In this document: positions 28,242 to 36,147 of the stretch, piece after piece
Layout of the letters: every line of letters begins with the position of its first letter
Numbering within the stretch: position 1 is the stretch's first letter
Assembly (NCBI RefSeq): GCF_014282005.1
Contig: NZ_JACFTD010000001.1
Location: 1-64,000, forward strand
Direction of reading: 5' to 3'
Source: Sporosarcina sp. BP05
Lineage (GTDB): Bacteria; Bacillota; Bacilli; Bacillales_A; Planococcaceae
DNA: 64,000 bases
The notes under the pieces: model-generated
Databases searched by the model: none
What the model saw: only the letters and a program-made list of their open reading frames with translations
Told to the model about the DNA's origin: nothing
Position numbers and translations under genes: made by a program

Positions 28242-28639
28242 TTTCCAACCTCCAAATAAATTTTTTCCATATAACCCATTTTAACATGTAATTAGATACA
28301 ATTACCACACGCTTCACGATAATCTGAGTTTACTATTTTCATCCTATCATAGAAATAGTAGGTATTCTATATTAGTTAACGAATTATTATTAGTCACTTC
28401 TGATTATTTATTCCTACCTTTTCCTTAATAGCTCCACTTTTTATCCGAAACAGAAGCATGTGACTACCTATATACAAGGGTGGTATTTGTGAAGATAACT
28501 TTATCTAAAGAAAACGATTGATTACTAGTTAAGCTAGTTTCTGAAGATAGCAGTGAATTTATTAAAAGTGTGTCAAAAGAAGAGTTTGAACTTCTTAATA
28601 GGGTTGAAGTACTTCAGCCTGATTTCATTCACTATGCTG

Positions 28640-29052
28640 CTTCTGTTGGACAGTCTCCGGGGTTGGTTGGAGTCTTCATTGATTTGGTTGGACACTCTAC
28701 GGGGTTGGTTGGACACTTCATTAATTATGTTGGACACTCTACGATTTGTTGCACACTTCATTGATTTTGTTGGACACTCTCCGGGGTTGGTTGGACACTT
28801 TATCGATTATGTTGGACACTCCCCGGCGATGGTTGGACACTTCATTGATTTTGTTGGACACTCTCCGGTTGGTTGGTCACTTTATCGATTATGTTGGACA
28901 CTCCCCGGCGATGGTTGGACACTTCACCGAGTTTGTTGGACACTCTCCGGTTGCTTGGACACTTCACTGATTATGTTGGACACTCCCCGGCGTTGGTTGG
29001 ACACTTTATTGATTTTGTTGGAGACCCCACCGTGTTGGTTGGACACTCTCCG
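28640..29052 (+). repeat. 21-bp repeat array 2 (about 20 units)
   Basis: Twenty GTTGGACAC-type units from 28644 to 29045 at mostly exact 21-bp spacing (for example 28687, 28708, 28729). Units alternate between GGTTGGACACTTCATTGATT and ATGTTGGACACTCCCCGGCG, so a 42-bp higher-order repeat is visible. Translations of the array in any frame are simple repeats such as GWTL or VSNQ and I do not take them as proteins. The array ends one base before the mupG stop codon. Confidence 0.9.
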
Positions 29053-29053
29053 A

Positions 29054-30121
29054 TTACATCCATTTTATTTGAAACTTAGATCCTCCGTGCATATATTGAA
29101 GCAATAGCCGATCATTTTCCTTTATTCGGCCAATCACATTAACCTTTTCGTCGGCTGGGAGATCTCGTTTCGTAATTTGAATCTCTCCCTGATAGCGTTC
29201 ATACTTTTCATTATCTACCGTAATCGCACCAAGTGGTCTTTCTACCGTATTGACTGCTTTAACCGGTCGGGTTCCAATTAGTCCGTATTCCCTCGATTCC
29301 ATCGATCGGATGCAATCCCGAGCAGCATCCAAACGATTTGTCTGCACGGCTCCTACTATTTCAAGTAGGGATTTGTCGTGGATTGCCTGTTCAGCTCGCA
29401 ATAAAAAAACACCCTTTTGATAACAAGCAAATTGCTCTAACGACTCTTCAGTCAGCGTAAGATCACCGACCAAGACCTTGTCCACACAGCCATTTTCCTT
29501 TAAGTCCAGAAAGGCGGGAAAAGGCGAAATACTTCGATGGTCTTCCAATGTTGGCAATCTTTCATAAAGTGGTCCGCGTAAACGTCCATCTCCTGGAATG
29601 AAGGCCATCACGGTCACCCCTTCCTGTTTCAGCCAGTCATTCACCTTTCTAAATTCATCACGACCCAGTCCTGTTTCGGGTCGCGGGTAAAAGTTATGCC
29701 ATGCCTCAACAGATTCCGTGCGTAACCCTGCCTGTTTCATTTTTTCAAGACTATTCTTCGACAATGTACTTGCATTCAATGCCACTTTCATATTCTTGGA
29801 TAACCTGACAATTGTGGATTCTGAAATACCATAGTCCACCCGTAACCCCGTTAGCCCCCACTCAAGAAGCCCAGCTGCATTTTCCCATGTGAAACCAAGA
29901 TGGCCAAGTGACTTTGGCGAAATATCCGCCATTAACTCCATATTATATTGTTTCGCTGCCGCCCCTAGCCTGCGAAGGCGTTCTTTATAGAGCTGTGGAT
30001 CCTCCTCAGGGATATGAAGCGATGTGAAAATGGAAGTAAAACCGATTGCTCTCACCTTGTTTAAATACAATTCAAATTCCTCGTTCAAATCAGTTCCTAG
30101 GTAAACAGAAATGCCAAGCAT
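29054..30121 (-). CDS. mupG: MupG-like 6-phospho-N-acetylmuramidase (DUF871)
   Basis: 355 residues from MLGISVYLGTDLNEEFELYL with AGGAGC before this ATG. It is a TIM-barrel protein of the DUF871/MupG family; typical parts are FTSLHIPEEDP near 35, ADISPKSLGHLGF near 75 and LRVDYG near 100, followed by a smaller C-terminal domain of about 110 residues. In Staphylococcus aureus MupG splits MurNAc-6P-GlcNAc inside the cell. Here it follows murQ and murP, the expected neighbours, so it is probably the last gene of a murQ-murP-mupG message. Its stop codon directly borders the repeat array. Confidence 0.85.
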   Translation of the reverse strand: MLGISVYLGTDLNEEFELYLNKVRAIGFTSIFTSLHIPEEDPQLYKERLRRLGAAAKQYNMELMADISPKSLGHLGFTWENAAGLLEWGLTGLRVDYGISESTIVRLSKNMKVALNASTLSKNSLEKMKQAGLRTESVEAWHNFYPRPETGLGRDEFRKVNDWLKQEGVTVMAFIPGDGRLRGPLYERLPTLEDHRSISPFPAFLDLKENGCVDKVLVGDLTLTEESLEQFACYQKGVFLLRAEQAIHDKSLLEIVGAVQTNRLDAARDCIRSMESREYGLIGTRPVKAVNTVERPLGAITVDNEKYERYQGEIQITKRDLPADEKVNVIGRIKENDRLLLQYMHGGSKFQIKWM

Positions 30122-30146
30122 GTAATCAGCTCCTTTGTGAGTTTTA

Positions 30147-30388
30147 GAAAAGCGGCAGGCGCTGCCCAGCCCCCACAGCAAAACGGCTTATGTCCCGAGG
30201 GGTTAGCGCCTGGAGCTAGACAGTAAGAAAAGCGCAAGGCGCCGCCCAGCCCCGACAGGCATAAGACGGTTTGCGAGGAGGCGTACTTCAGCCCCCACAG
30301 CAAAATGGCTTATGACCCGAGGGGTTGGCGCCTGGAGCTAGACAGTAAGAAAAGCGCAAGGCGCCGCCTAGACGCGACAGGCATAAGT
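30147..30388 (+). repeat. Dispersed GC-rich repeat, two copies plus a third partial
   Basis: Two imperfect copies (30147-30225 and 30226-30349) run from AAAAGCGCAAGGCGC to GCGCCTGGAGCTAGACAGT, and a third stub begins at 30350. Ends are inverted (AGCGC...GCGCC). I know this sequence type as a common intergenic repeat in Bacillus relatives. A fragment of the right end also occurs near 53060 (TTAGCGCCTGAAACTAGACA). Confidence 0.75.
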
Positions 30389-30398
30389 GAAAAAGAGG

Positions 30399-30454
30399 GC
30401 AGTCTAAGATCACGACTTCCTGTCGCAACGACTGCATACCTGCATCCTTGCAGG
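30399..30454 (+). ncRNA. Bacillaceae-1-like two-hairpin RNA, copy 1
   Basis: Outer stem GCAGTC (30399-30404) / GACTGC (30430-30435) encloses a hairpin CGAC-TTCCT-GTCG, then CAAC; a second hairpin CCTGC-ATCCTT-GCAGG follows (30439-30454). This is the same layout as the copies at 46.7 and 52.6 kb with unrelated stem sequences. The first loop is UUCCU where the others have RUCCU. The motif name is from memory. Confidence 0.5.
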
Positions 30455-30504
30455 CACCTCGAGTTAGACCTTGTTCCATGTTAATAACGTATACTTCCTT
30501 TTCA

Positions 30505-30533
30505 CAAAAAAAAGGAGGCAAGCCCCCTTTTTT
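30505..30533 (-). terminator. Terminator overlapping the murP stop
   Basis: AAAAAAGGAGGC with GCCCCCTTTTTT; the murP TAA is inside the stem base. This would end most murQ-murP transcripts before mupG, so mupG may depend on read-through or its own promoter. Confidence 0.7.
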
Positions 30534-31911
30534 AAATCCCGTCTGCCATTTCTTCCTTGAATCCAAACAAGTACGTGAACAGGAATCCGAATGTATAGGC
30601 AATTACTAGACCAAAGAAATAAAACAAGAATTTATTGTCTGCAATAAGTGGAATCAACGAAATACCAGATACACCGATACCAGATGCAGCTACTTTCATG
30701 ACTGCCTGGAAGGCACCGCCGACTGCTGCACCCATACAGGCAGTAAGGAATGGACGGCCAAGAGGAAGCGTGACCCCGTAAAGCAATGGTTCTCCAATTC
30801 CGAGGAAACCTACTGGTAGCGCCCCTTTAATTGTGTTGCGTAATCGTTTGTTTTTAGTTTTCACAAAAATTGCAATGGCTGCACCAACTTGACCTGCACC
30901 TCCCATTGCTAGTATTGGTAATAATGCCGTGTAACCAACAGTATTGATCAATTCTAGATGAATAGGTGTCAAACCGTGATGAAGTCCAACCATAACCAAT
31001 GGCAGGAAGAAACCTGCAAGAACGGCACCTGCAGCAACCCCTCCGACATCCAATACGACGTTGATTCCAGATGTAATTCCATCAGATAGAACACCAGCAA
31101 CTGGAACTACTGCATAGAGTGAAAAGAAACCTACTGCTAATACGGTAATTAATGGAGTAAATATAATATCAATTGAACCAGGCATAACAGATCGGACACG
31201 CTTTTCAACCCATGTCATTAACCAAGCCGCAAAAATGACGCCAAATAAGCCACCTCTACCGACCACTAATGCCTCACCGTAAATTGTAATATCTGCAAGC
31301 GCGGGGTTGAACAAAAAGGCTCCGGCAATCGCACCAAGTACTGGTGAACCCCCAAATTCCCTAGCTGTATTCCAGCCCACTAAAATGGCAAGATACATGA
31401 ATATGCCGCTTCCAAGAAGAAGCAATATTTGCATCCAGGTTTGCGTCGGATCCACACCCGCGTTTTTCGCGAAGTTTGCAGCTCCGTTAATTAAACCTGA
31501 TGCAACAAGACCTGGGATTAGTGGAATAAAGATACTACCAATTCTGCGAAGTAGCATTTTTATTGGCGTTTTATTCTTCGCCTTAAGATTGGCTTGATTT
31601 CTTGCTGCTTTTTCGCTGAAAGTTAAGTCATTTTCATCCGGGTCTGCCTCTTCCCCAATTGACAGCCCTGTGACTTTGCTCATTTCTGCAGCCACTTTAT
31701 TGACCGTCCCCGGCCCCACTACGATTTGCAACGTATCATCTTCAATGACACCCATTACGCCATCGACTTTTTTCAACGTGTCAATATTCACCTTATTATC
31801 ATCTTTTAATGCCAAGCGCAAACGAGTCATACAGTGAGATAACCGCTGGATATTTTCCTTACCGCCGATATTCGCAAAAATATCTTGGGCCATACGCTCT
31901 TCCTTTTTCAT
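30532..31911 (-). CDS. murP: PTS transporter for N-acetylmuramic acid, EIIBC
   Basis: 459 residues from MKKEERMAQDIFANIGGKEN; a start six codons later with GGAAGAG upstream is possible. The EIIB domain (residues 1-95) has the phosphocysteine in RLSHCMTRLRLAL. A linker leads to EIIC with about ten spans and the GIGEPLLYGVTLPLGRPF substrate loop near residue 375. There is no EIIA domain, so it borrows a glucose-type EIIA, as MurP does. It begins 22 bp after murQ. It imports MurNAc (or MurNAc-GlcNAc, given mupG) as the 6-phosphate. Confidence 0.88.
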   Translation of the reverse strand: MKKEERMAQDIFANIGGKENIQRLSHCMTRLRLALKDDNKVNIDTLKKVDGVMGVIEDDTLQIVVGPGTVNKVAAEMSKVTGLSIGEEADPDENDLTFSEKAARNQANLKAKNKTPIKMLLRRIGSIFIPLIPGLVASGLINGAANFAKNAGVDPTQTWMQILLLLGSGIFMYLAILVGWNTAREFGGSPVLGAIAGAFLFNPALADITIYGEALVVGRGGLFGVIFAAWLMTWVEKRVRSVMPGSIDIIFTPLITVLAVGFFSLYAVVPVAGVLSDGITSGINVVLDVGGVAAGAVLAGFFLPLVMVGLHHGLTPIHLELINTVGYTALLPILAMGGAGQVGAAIAIFVKTKNKRLRNTIKGALPVGFLGIGEPLLYGVTLPLGRPFLTACMGAAVGGAFQAVMKVAASGIGVSGISLIPLIADNKFLFYFFGLVIAYTFGFLFTYLFGFKEEMADGI

Positions 31912-31933
31912 CCCAATCCCCCATTTCATTTTT

Positions 31934-32818
31934 TTATATAGACTTTCGGACAAAGCCGCCCGTTTGTTCCAACTTTTCAACCGCTTCTTCGTAAGAACTT
32001 TGAAGTAAAATCATGACAATAGCGGTTTTTACCTGCTGCTGCGCTTTTTCGTAATAGTTCTCGGCAGTCTCATAGTCAACTTGAGTGGCTTCCATAATGA
32101 TTCTTTTAGAGCGCTCTGTTAACTTTTCATTAGTGGATTGGACATCGACCATAAGATTTTCATATACTTTCCCAATTCCAATCATTGATGCGGTAGAAAT
32201 CATATTCAGTACTAACTTTTGGGCTGTTCCCGCTTTCAATCTTGTTGACCCCGTTAAAATCTCCGGTCCTGTTTCAACTTCAATTACCATTTCGGCATGC
32301 TTGCTGATTTCAGCACCTTTATTACAAGAGATTGCTACAGTTCTCGCACCTTTTCCACGTGCATAATCTAAAGCACCTATTACGTATGGTGTCCTACCGC
32401 TTGCTGCTATTCCGATGACAGTATCCTTATCACAAACGAAAGCAGATTCCATATCAGAAGCGCCCAAATTCACACTATCCTCGGCACCTTCAACCGCGGT
32501 TGTAAATGCTTCCATTCCTCCTGCAATGAAACCACGAACCATTTCAGGTGAAACGCCAAACGTTGGGACACACTCGACAGCGTCAAGAACCCCTAATCTT
32601 CCGCTCGTTCCCGCCCCAACATAAATCAGTCGGCCCCCTGTTTGAAACGATTGGATTACAGATTTAACAACTTTTTCAATATGATCAAGCTCATTTGCGA
32701 TGGTAGTAGGAACGGAACTATCTTCTTGGTTCATCGCTTCTAGAATTCCCCTTACAGACATTTCATCAAGCTGCATTGTCTTGTTATTTCTCTTTTCTGT
32801 CGTTAACTTTTCAAGCAT
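31934..32818 (-). CDS. murQ: N-acetylmuramic acid 6-phosphate etherase
   Basis: 294 residues, normal MurQ length. It is a SIS-domain enzyme that removes lactate from MurNAc-6P to give GlcNAc-6P. Marks: LIYVGAGTSGRLGVLDAVEC near residue 62, GVSPEMVRGFIAGG near 90, AASGRTPYVIGALDYA near 135 and STRLKAGTAQKLVLNM near 190. The catalytic Glu lies in DAVEC. It is the first gene of the murQ-murP unit with a clear sigma-A promoter upstream. Confidence 0.95.
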   Translation of the reverse strand: MLEKLTTEKRNNKTMQLDEMSVRGILEAMNQEDSSVPTTIANELDHIEKVVKSVIQSFQTGGRLIYVGAGTSGRLGVLDAVECVPTFGVSPEMVRGFIAGGMEAFTTAVEGAEDSVNLGASDMESAFVCDKDTVIGIAASGRTPYVIGALDYARGKGARTVAISCNKGAEISKHAEMVIEVETGPEILTGSTRLKAGTAQKLVLNMISTASMIGIGKVYENLMVDVQSTNEKLTERSKRIIMEATQVDYETAENYYEKAQQQVKTAIVMILLQSSYEEAVEKLEQTGGFVRKSI

Positions 32819-32854
32819 TCTATCGCCCCTCTTAAACTAGTCCTTTATATTCCA

Positions 32855-32882
32855 ATTGTACCCACAAGAAACTATATGTCAA
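32855..32882 (-). promoter_or_regulatory. Sigma-A promoter of murQP and possible MurR operator
   Basis: Minus-strand TTGACA (32882-32877) and TACAAT (32860-32855) are 16 bp apart. Just upstream of -35, the inverted repeat GATTCAG...TGAATAATC (32883-32906) could be the operator for the RpiR-type MurR; that part is speculative. Confidence 0.65.
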
Positions 32883-32994
32883 GATTATTCAAAATATTAC
32901 TGAATCTTAGTTTCATAAGTAAATAAAAAAATACATGTGTTGATTAACAAAAAAACAACCAGAAAACAACTTACTCAAACACTAGGTGCTCCGA

Positions 32995-33260
32995 GTACAA
33001 ATGCCTTTGGATCGCTTTAGATTGAACGACTGTTATACCATTACCGGGATAGCTTGATCAATAGGGATGCGACTTCGTCGCATCCCTATTGATTTTTTTC
33101 GGTAATCGTATGGTGGTCGTTTATCCGTCGCTCTCCAAAGGAAAAGGTACACGAGGTGCTAAAGCTTTTTGGGATGAAAGAAAAGTTGGCTTCTTATCTG
33201 GATAAAGACCGCCAAAGATACAATTTTGGCGGCTCACTCCTTCTTTATGGTTTTTCTTTT
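32995..33260 (+). repeat. Two-hairpin dispersed element, copy 1
   Basis: Matches the minus strand of 45466-45720 over about 250 bp. Its first hairpin is a 16-bp perfect stem (TCAATAGGGATGCGAC, loop TTC) with a T-run at 33093-33099, an intrinsic terminator. Shared flanks include TAATCGTA, GGTGGTC and CTCTCC. The second hairpin is CCGCCAAAGATACAATTTTGGCGG. A third hairpin with the same loop (CCCGAAATTGTATCTTCGGG, about 33363-33382) lies further right in the opposite sense. Confidence 0.65.
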
Positions 33261-33560
33261 TTTATTTTATGGAAGTGTTAATTTCTACTGGATACCACAT
33301 GATGACAAGTGTGATTTTGCTAGAAGTAAGTATGGGACGCATTGTAGAAAGTGCAAGCGTGCCCGAAATTGTATCTTCGGGCACGTATAACTTCTGTGAA
33401 AAGTCATCTATTCTTATTTTCCAAGCAACTGCAATTTTTACTTGAACGTTGTAGGTACGCGGCGGACAGATAGTCGCAACAGGATTACCGAAAAGGAGTG
33501 TCTGGAAATGTACAAGGGCAAATATTGACTTGTATGCTTTTCTTACAGGAGCATCATATA

Positions 33561-33588
33561 AAAAAAAGGAAACCCCTAGTCGGTTTCC
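33561..33588 (-). terminator. Terminator of murR
   Basis: GGAAACC-CCTAGTC-GGTTTCC next to the murR stop; on the minus strand a run of T follows. Confidence 0.8.
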
Positions 33589-34437
33589 TCATCTCCGTAA
33601 ACTCTCCATCTCACTTCTTGCTTCTTGATATTGTTTGATTACCTTTTCTCCAACATGATGGAAAATACTCATATATAAGGTATCAATGACCGTCAGCTGC
33701 GTCATCCTGGAAGGAATGCTTCCAATTCTAAAATCCTGTTCTACATTTGGGGTACAAAGCCTAATATCTGCTGTCCTGTATAAGGGCGACTTATCCAGAT
33801 TCGTAATCGCGATTACAATTGCTTCTTTCTTTTGAGCAAACTGGGCAAGTTCCAATACATCCCTCGTCTTCCCCGATGTACTGATGGCAACAAAAACATC
33901 ATTTTTATTTAAATACGGAATAACCGTAAGCATATAATGAAAATCCAAAGAGGTAATAGACTGATACCCCAGCCTAGTAAATTTATAGTGCGCATCAAGT
34001 GCTGCAGTCGATGATCCGCCTACACCAAAAAAAACAATTTTTTGCGCATCTTTTATGACATCCACAGCTTTCAATAACTCTTTCTTATCCATGGAGTTCG
34101 TACAAGATTCGATTGCAAATTTATTTACCTGTATGACCTTTTGAAATGAATCATATGGAGTATCCTTCTGCTGCAAAATTGAAAAATCCGTTAAGTTCAT
34201 TTCTGTTAACGTTAAATCCTTAACGAGCGCGAGTTTAAATGACTTGAAGCTACCAATTCCAATCGATTTGCAAAAGCGGATCACACTTGCCTCGCTTACA
34301 CCTATCTTTATTGACAACTCTTTTGTCGTCATATTGGGGATTAGCTCCGAATGCAAAATAATATATTCCCCCACTTTTCTTTCTGCAGCAGATAGATTAT
34401 CTAAGCCTAGCTCAATTTTATCGATTAATGATTTCAT
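33589..34437 (-). CDS. murR: RpiR-family transcriptional regulator of MurNAc use
   Basis: 282 residues from MKSLIDKIELGLDNLSAAER with GGAGGTG before the ATG. The frame stays open for over a hundred codons upstream, but that part is the translated 21-bp repeat (CPTN and VSNK units) and is not protein. The N-terminal HTH (IGVSEASVIRFCKSIG near residue 50) is followed by a SIS domain (VFFGVGGSSTAALDAHYKF near 130, AISTSGKTRDVLELAQ near 180) that would sense MurNAc-6P. It is separated from murQ by 770 bp containing a dispersed element. Confidence 0.85.
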   Translation of the reverse strand: MKSLIDKIELGLDNLSAAERKVGEYIILHSELIPNMTTKELSIKIGVSEASVIRFCKSIGIGSFKSFKLALVKDLTLTEMNLTDFSILQQKDTPYDSFQKVIQVNKFAIESCTNSMDKKELLKAVDVIKDAQKIVFFGVGGSSTAALDAHYKFTRLGYQSITSLDFHYMLTVIPYLNKNDVFVAISTSGKTRDVLELAQFAQKKEAIVIAITNLDKSPLYRTADIRLCTPNVEQDFRIGSIPSRMTQLTVIDTLYMSIFHHVGEKVIKQYQEARSEMESLRR

Positions 34438-34477
34438 TCCTACACCTCCACGACTCTTAGTATATACGACACCAGGA

Positions 34478-34722
34478 TTGTTGGACACTTCGATAGTTTG
34501 GTTGGAGGCTTCATGGGATTGGTTGGAGACTTCGTCGATTTTGTTGGAGACTTCGCCGCGTTTGTTGGACACTTCACGGGATTGGTTGGAGACTTCGCCG
34601 CGCTTGTTGGACACTTCACGGTTTGTTGGACACTTCGCCGCGTTCGTTGGACACTTCACGGGATTGGTTGGAGGCTTCGCCGATTTTGTTGGACACTTCA
34701 ATAGTTTGGTTGGACACTCCGT
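34478..34722 (+). repeat. 21-bp repeat array 3 (12 units)
   Basis: Units at 34480, 34501, 34522, 34543, 34564, 34585, 34606, 34625, 34646, 34667, 34688 and 34709: 21-bp spacing with a single 19-bp step. The common form is TTGTTGGACACTTCGCCGCG or GGTTGGAGACTTC. The array lies between the namZ terminator and the murR RBS, so it occupies the murR promoter region. Confidence 0.9.
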
Positions 34723-34758
34723 TTGCTGCCGGTTTCTATCAGATTGCGGGCTCACCAA

Positions 34759-34788
34759 AAAGCGACCCCTTTTCAAAAGAGGTCGCTT
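34759..34788 (-). terminator. Terminator of the amiE-nagZ-namZ operon
   Basis: AAGCGACCCCTTTT / AAAAGAGGTCGCTT with a minus-strand T-run, just past the namZ stop. Confidence 0.85.
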
Positions 34789-34794
34789 GATTAC

Positions 34795-36060
34795 TTATTT
34801 ATATAACAAATATTTGTCACGAACTCGGGTAAATTTGTCTAGACCAGACTGCCACGATTTTTTCATTTCCTCGACAGACTTGCCTGCTTCAATATCGGCC
34901 CGAATGGAGCCATTACCGACAAGGTTATCAAAGAAGGAAATCCCATTGCTACCCGGCGCTCTGAATTGGAAATCGTTTGGATACATATCATGGATGGTTT
35001 TCACAATATATAACCCGGTTTCAAACGGCTTATACACGTTTCGATTTGTGATATGAATTTGAACTCCATGGCTCAATTTATTCACATGCTTCGAGAATGT
35101 CGGCGTAAACGATGCCGCTCTGAAAGTGACTCCAGGCAGTTTGTAAGCATTCAACTTCGCCGCCAAATCTGCGCTATTGATGAACGGAGCGCCGATTAGC
35201 TCAAACGGCTTCGTCGTTCCTCTTCCTTCTGAAACATTCGTTCCTTCAATTAATGCCGCACCTGGGTAGACTAGAGCCGAATCCAAGGTTGGCATGTTGG
35301 GTGATGGAAGAACGAATGCCAATGGCGTTTCATCGTAATACATACTCCGCTTCCAGCCATCCATTTTCACGACCTTTAAATCGGCTCCAATCTTGAATTC
35401 TTTATTGAAAAGCTGAGCTAATTCCCCAACCGTCATCCCATGGCGCACAGGAATCGGGTACTCACCCACAAACGAGGAGTACTTATCTTCAAGAACAGGA
35501 CCCTCTACTTTTGTTCCGCTAATCGGATTCGGGCGGTCAAGAACGATAATCGGAATATTATTCTCCTTCGCCGCTTCCATCGCTAGAGCCATTGTGTAAA
35601 TATACGTGTAAAATCGTGCCCCTACATCCTGAATATCGAATACCAACACATCGACATTGCTCAGCATTTCAGGTGTTGGCTTTTTCGTGGCCCCATAAAG
35701 GCTATACACGGGAACCCCTGTCTTTTCATCAATATATTTTTCAACATATTGCCCAGCCTGCGCGTCCCCGCGGACCCCATGCTCGGGACCATAAAGAGCT
35801 GTTAACTGTACCTTTGGATTAGTGTAAAACAAATCTACGATACTCGTAACGTTTTTATCCACTCCCGTTGGATTGGTAATCAAACCGACCCGCTTCCCCT
35901 TGATCAAATCAATGCGATCCTGTAACAAAACCTCCACACCCAAGCGAAACTTCTTATCCTTCTTATCTTTATCATCTTTGTTATTATCTTTGGCAAATAC
36001 TGCTGAAAAAGTGGATAGTGCTAGAACAAGCGCAAGTAACCCCGCAAGCCATTTCTTCAT
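34795..36060 (-). CDS. namZ: Exo-beta-N-acetylmuramidase NamZ (DUF1343), secreted
   Basis: 421 residues with a signal peptide (MKKWLAGLLALVLALSTFSA, cleavage near AFA-K at 23). A short Lys/Asp-rich linker is followed by the DUF1343 fold: RVGLITNPTGVDKN, LYGPEHGVRGDAQAGQ, VFDIQDVGARFYTYI and IVLDRPNPISG. In Bacillus subtilis this protein (YbbC/NamZ) releases terminal MurNAc from the non-reducing end of peptidoglycan pieces. GGGAGG precedes the ATG. It is third in an amiE-nagZ-namZ row. Confidence 0.9.
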   Translation of the reverse strand: MKKWLAGLLALVLALSTFSAVFAKDNNKDDKDKKDKKFRLGVEVLLQDRIDLIKGKRVGLITNPTGVDKNVTSIVDLFYTNPKVQLTALYGPEHGVRGDAQAGQYVEKYIDEKTGVPVYSLYGATKKPTPEMLSNVDVLVFDIQDVGARFYTYIYTMALAMEAAKENNIPIIVLDRPNPISGTKVEGPVLEDKYSSFVGEYPIPVRHGMTVGELAQLFNKEFKIGADLKVVKMDGWKRSMYYDETPLAFVLPSPNMPTLDSALVYPGAALIEGTNVSEGRGTTKPFELIGAPFINSADLAAKLNAYKLPGVTFRAASFTPTFSKHVNKLSHGVQIHITNRNVYKPFETGLYIVKTIHDMYPNDFQFRAPGSNGISFFDNLVGNGSIRADIEAGKSVEEMKKSWQSGLDKFTRVRDKYLLYK

Positions 36061-36147
36061 AAAAAACGCCTCCCTCTTTCCATATAGTGTATACCAGCAA
36101 ATACTGTTGATAAAATAGCTAAAATTTTTTCCTGCAAAAAACCTAGA

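Noticed and set aside
28553-29107. Long open frames across repeat array 2 (for example a 184-codon frame) as a tryptophan-rich repeat protein
   Set aside because: All frames are open because the unit is 21 bp. There is no RBS, the translations are simple repeats in every frame, and the same repeats occur in four other intergenic places.
34478-34776. N-terminal extension of MurR with CPTN/VSNK repeats
   Set aside because: It is the antisense reading of the 21-bp array; a strong GGAGGTG and the normal RpiR start are at 34437.
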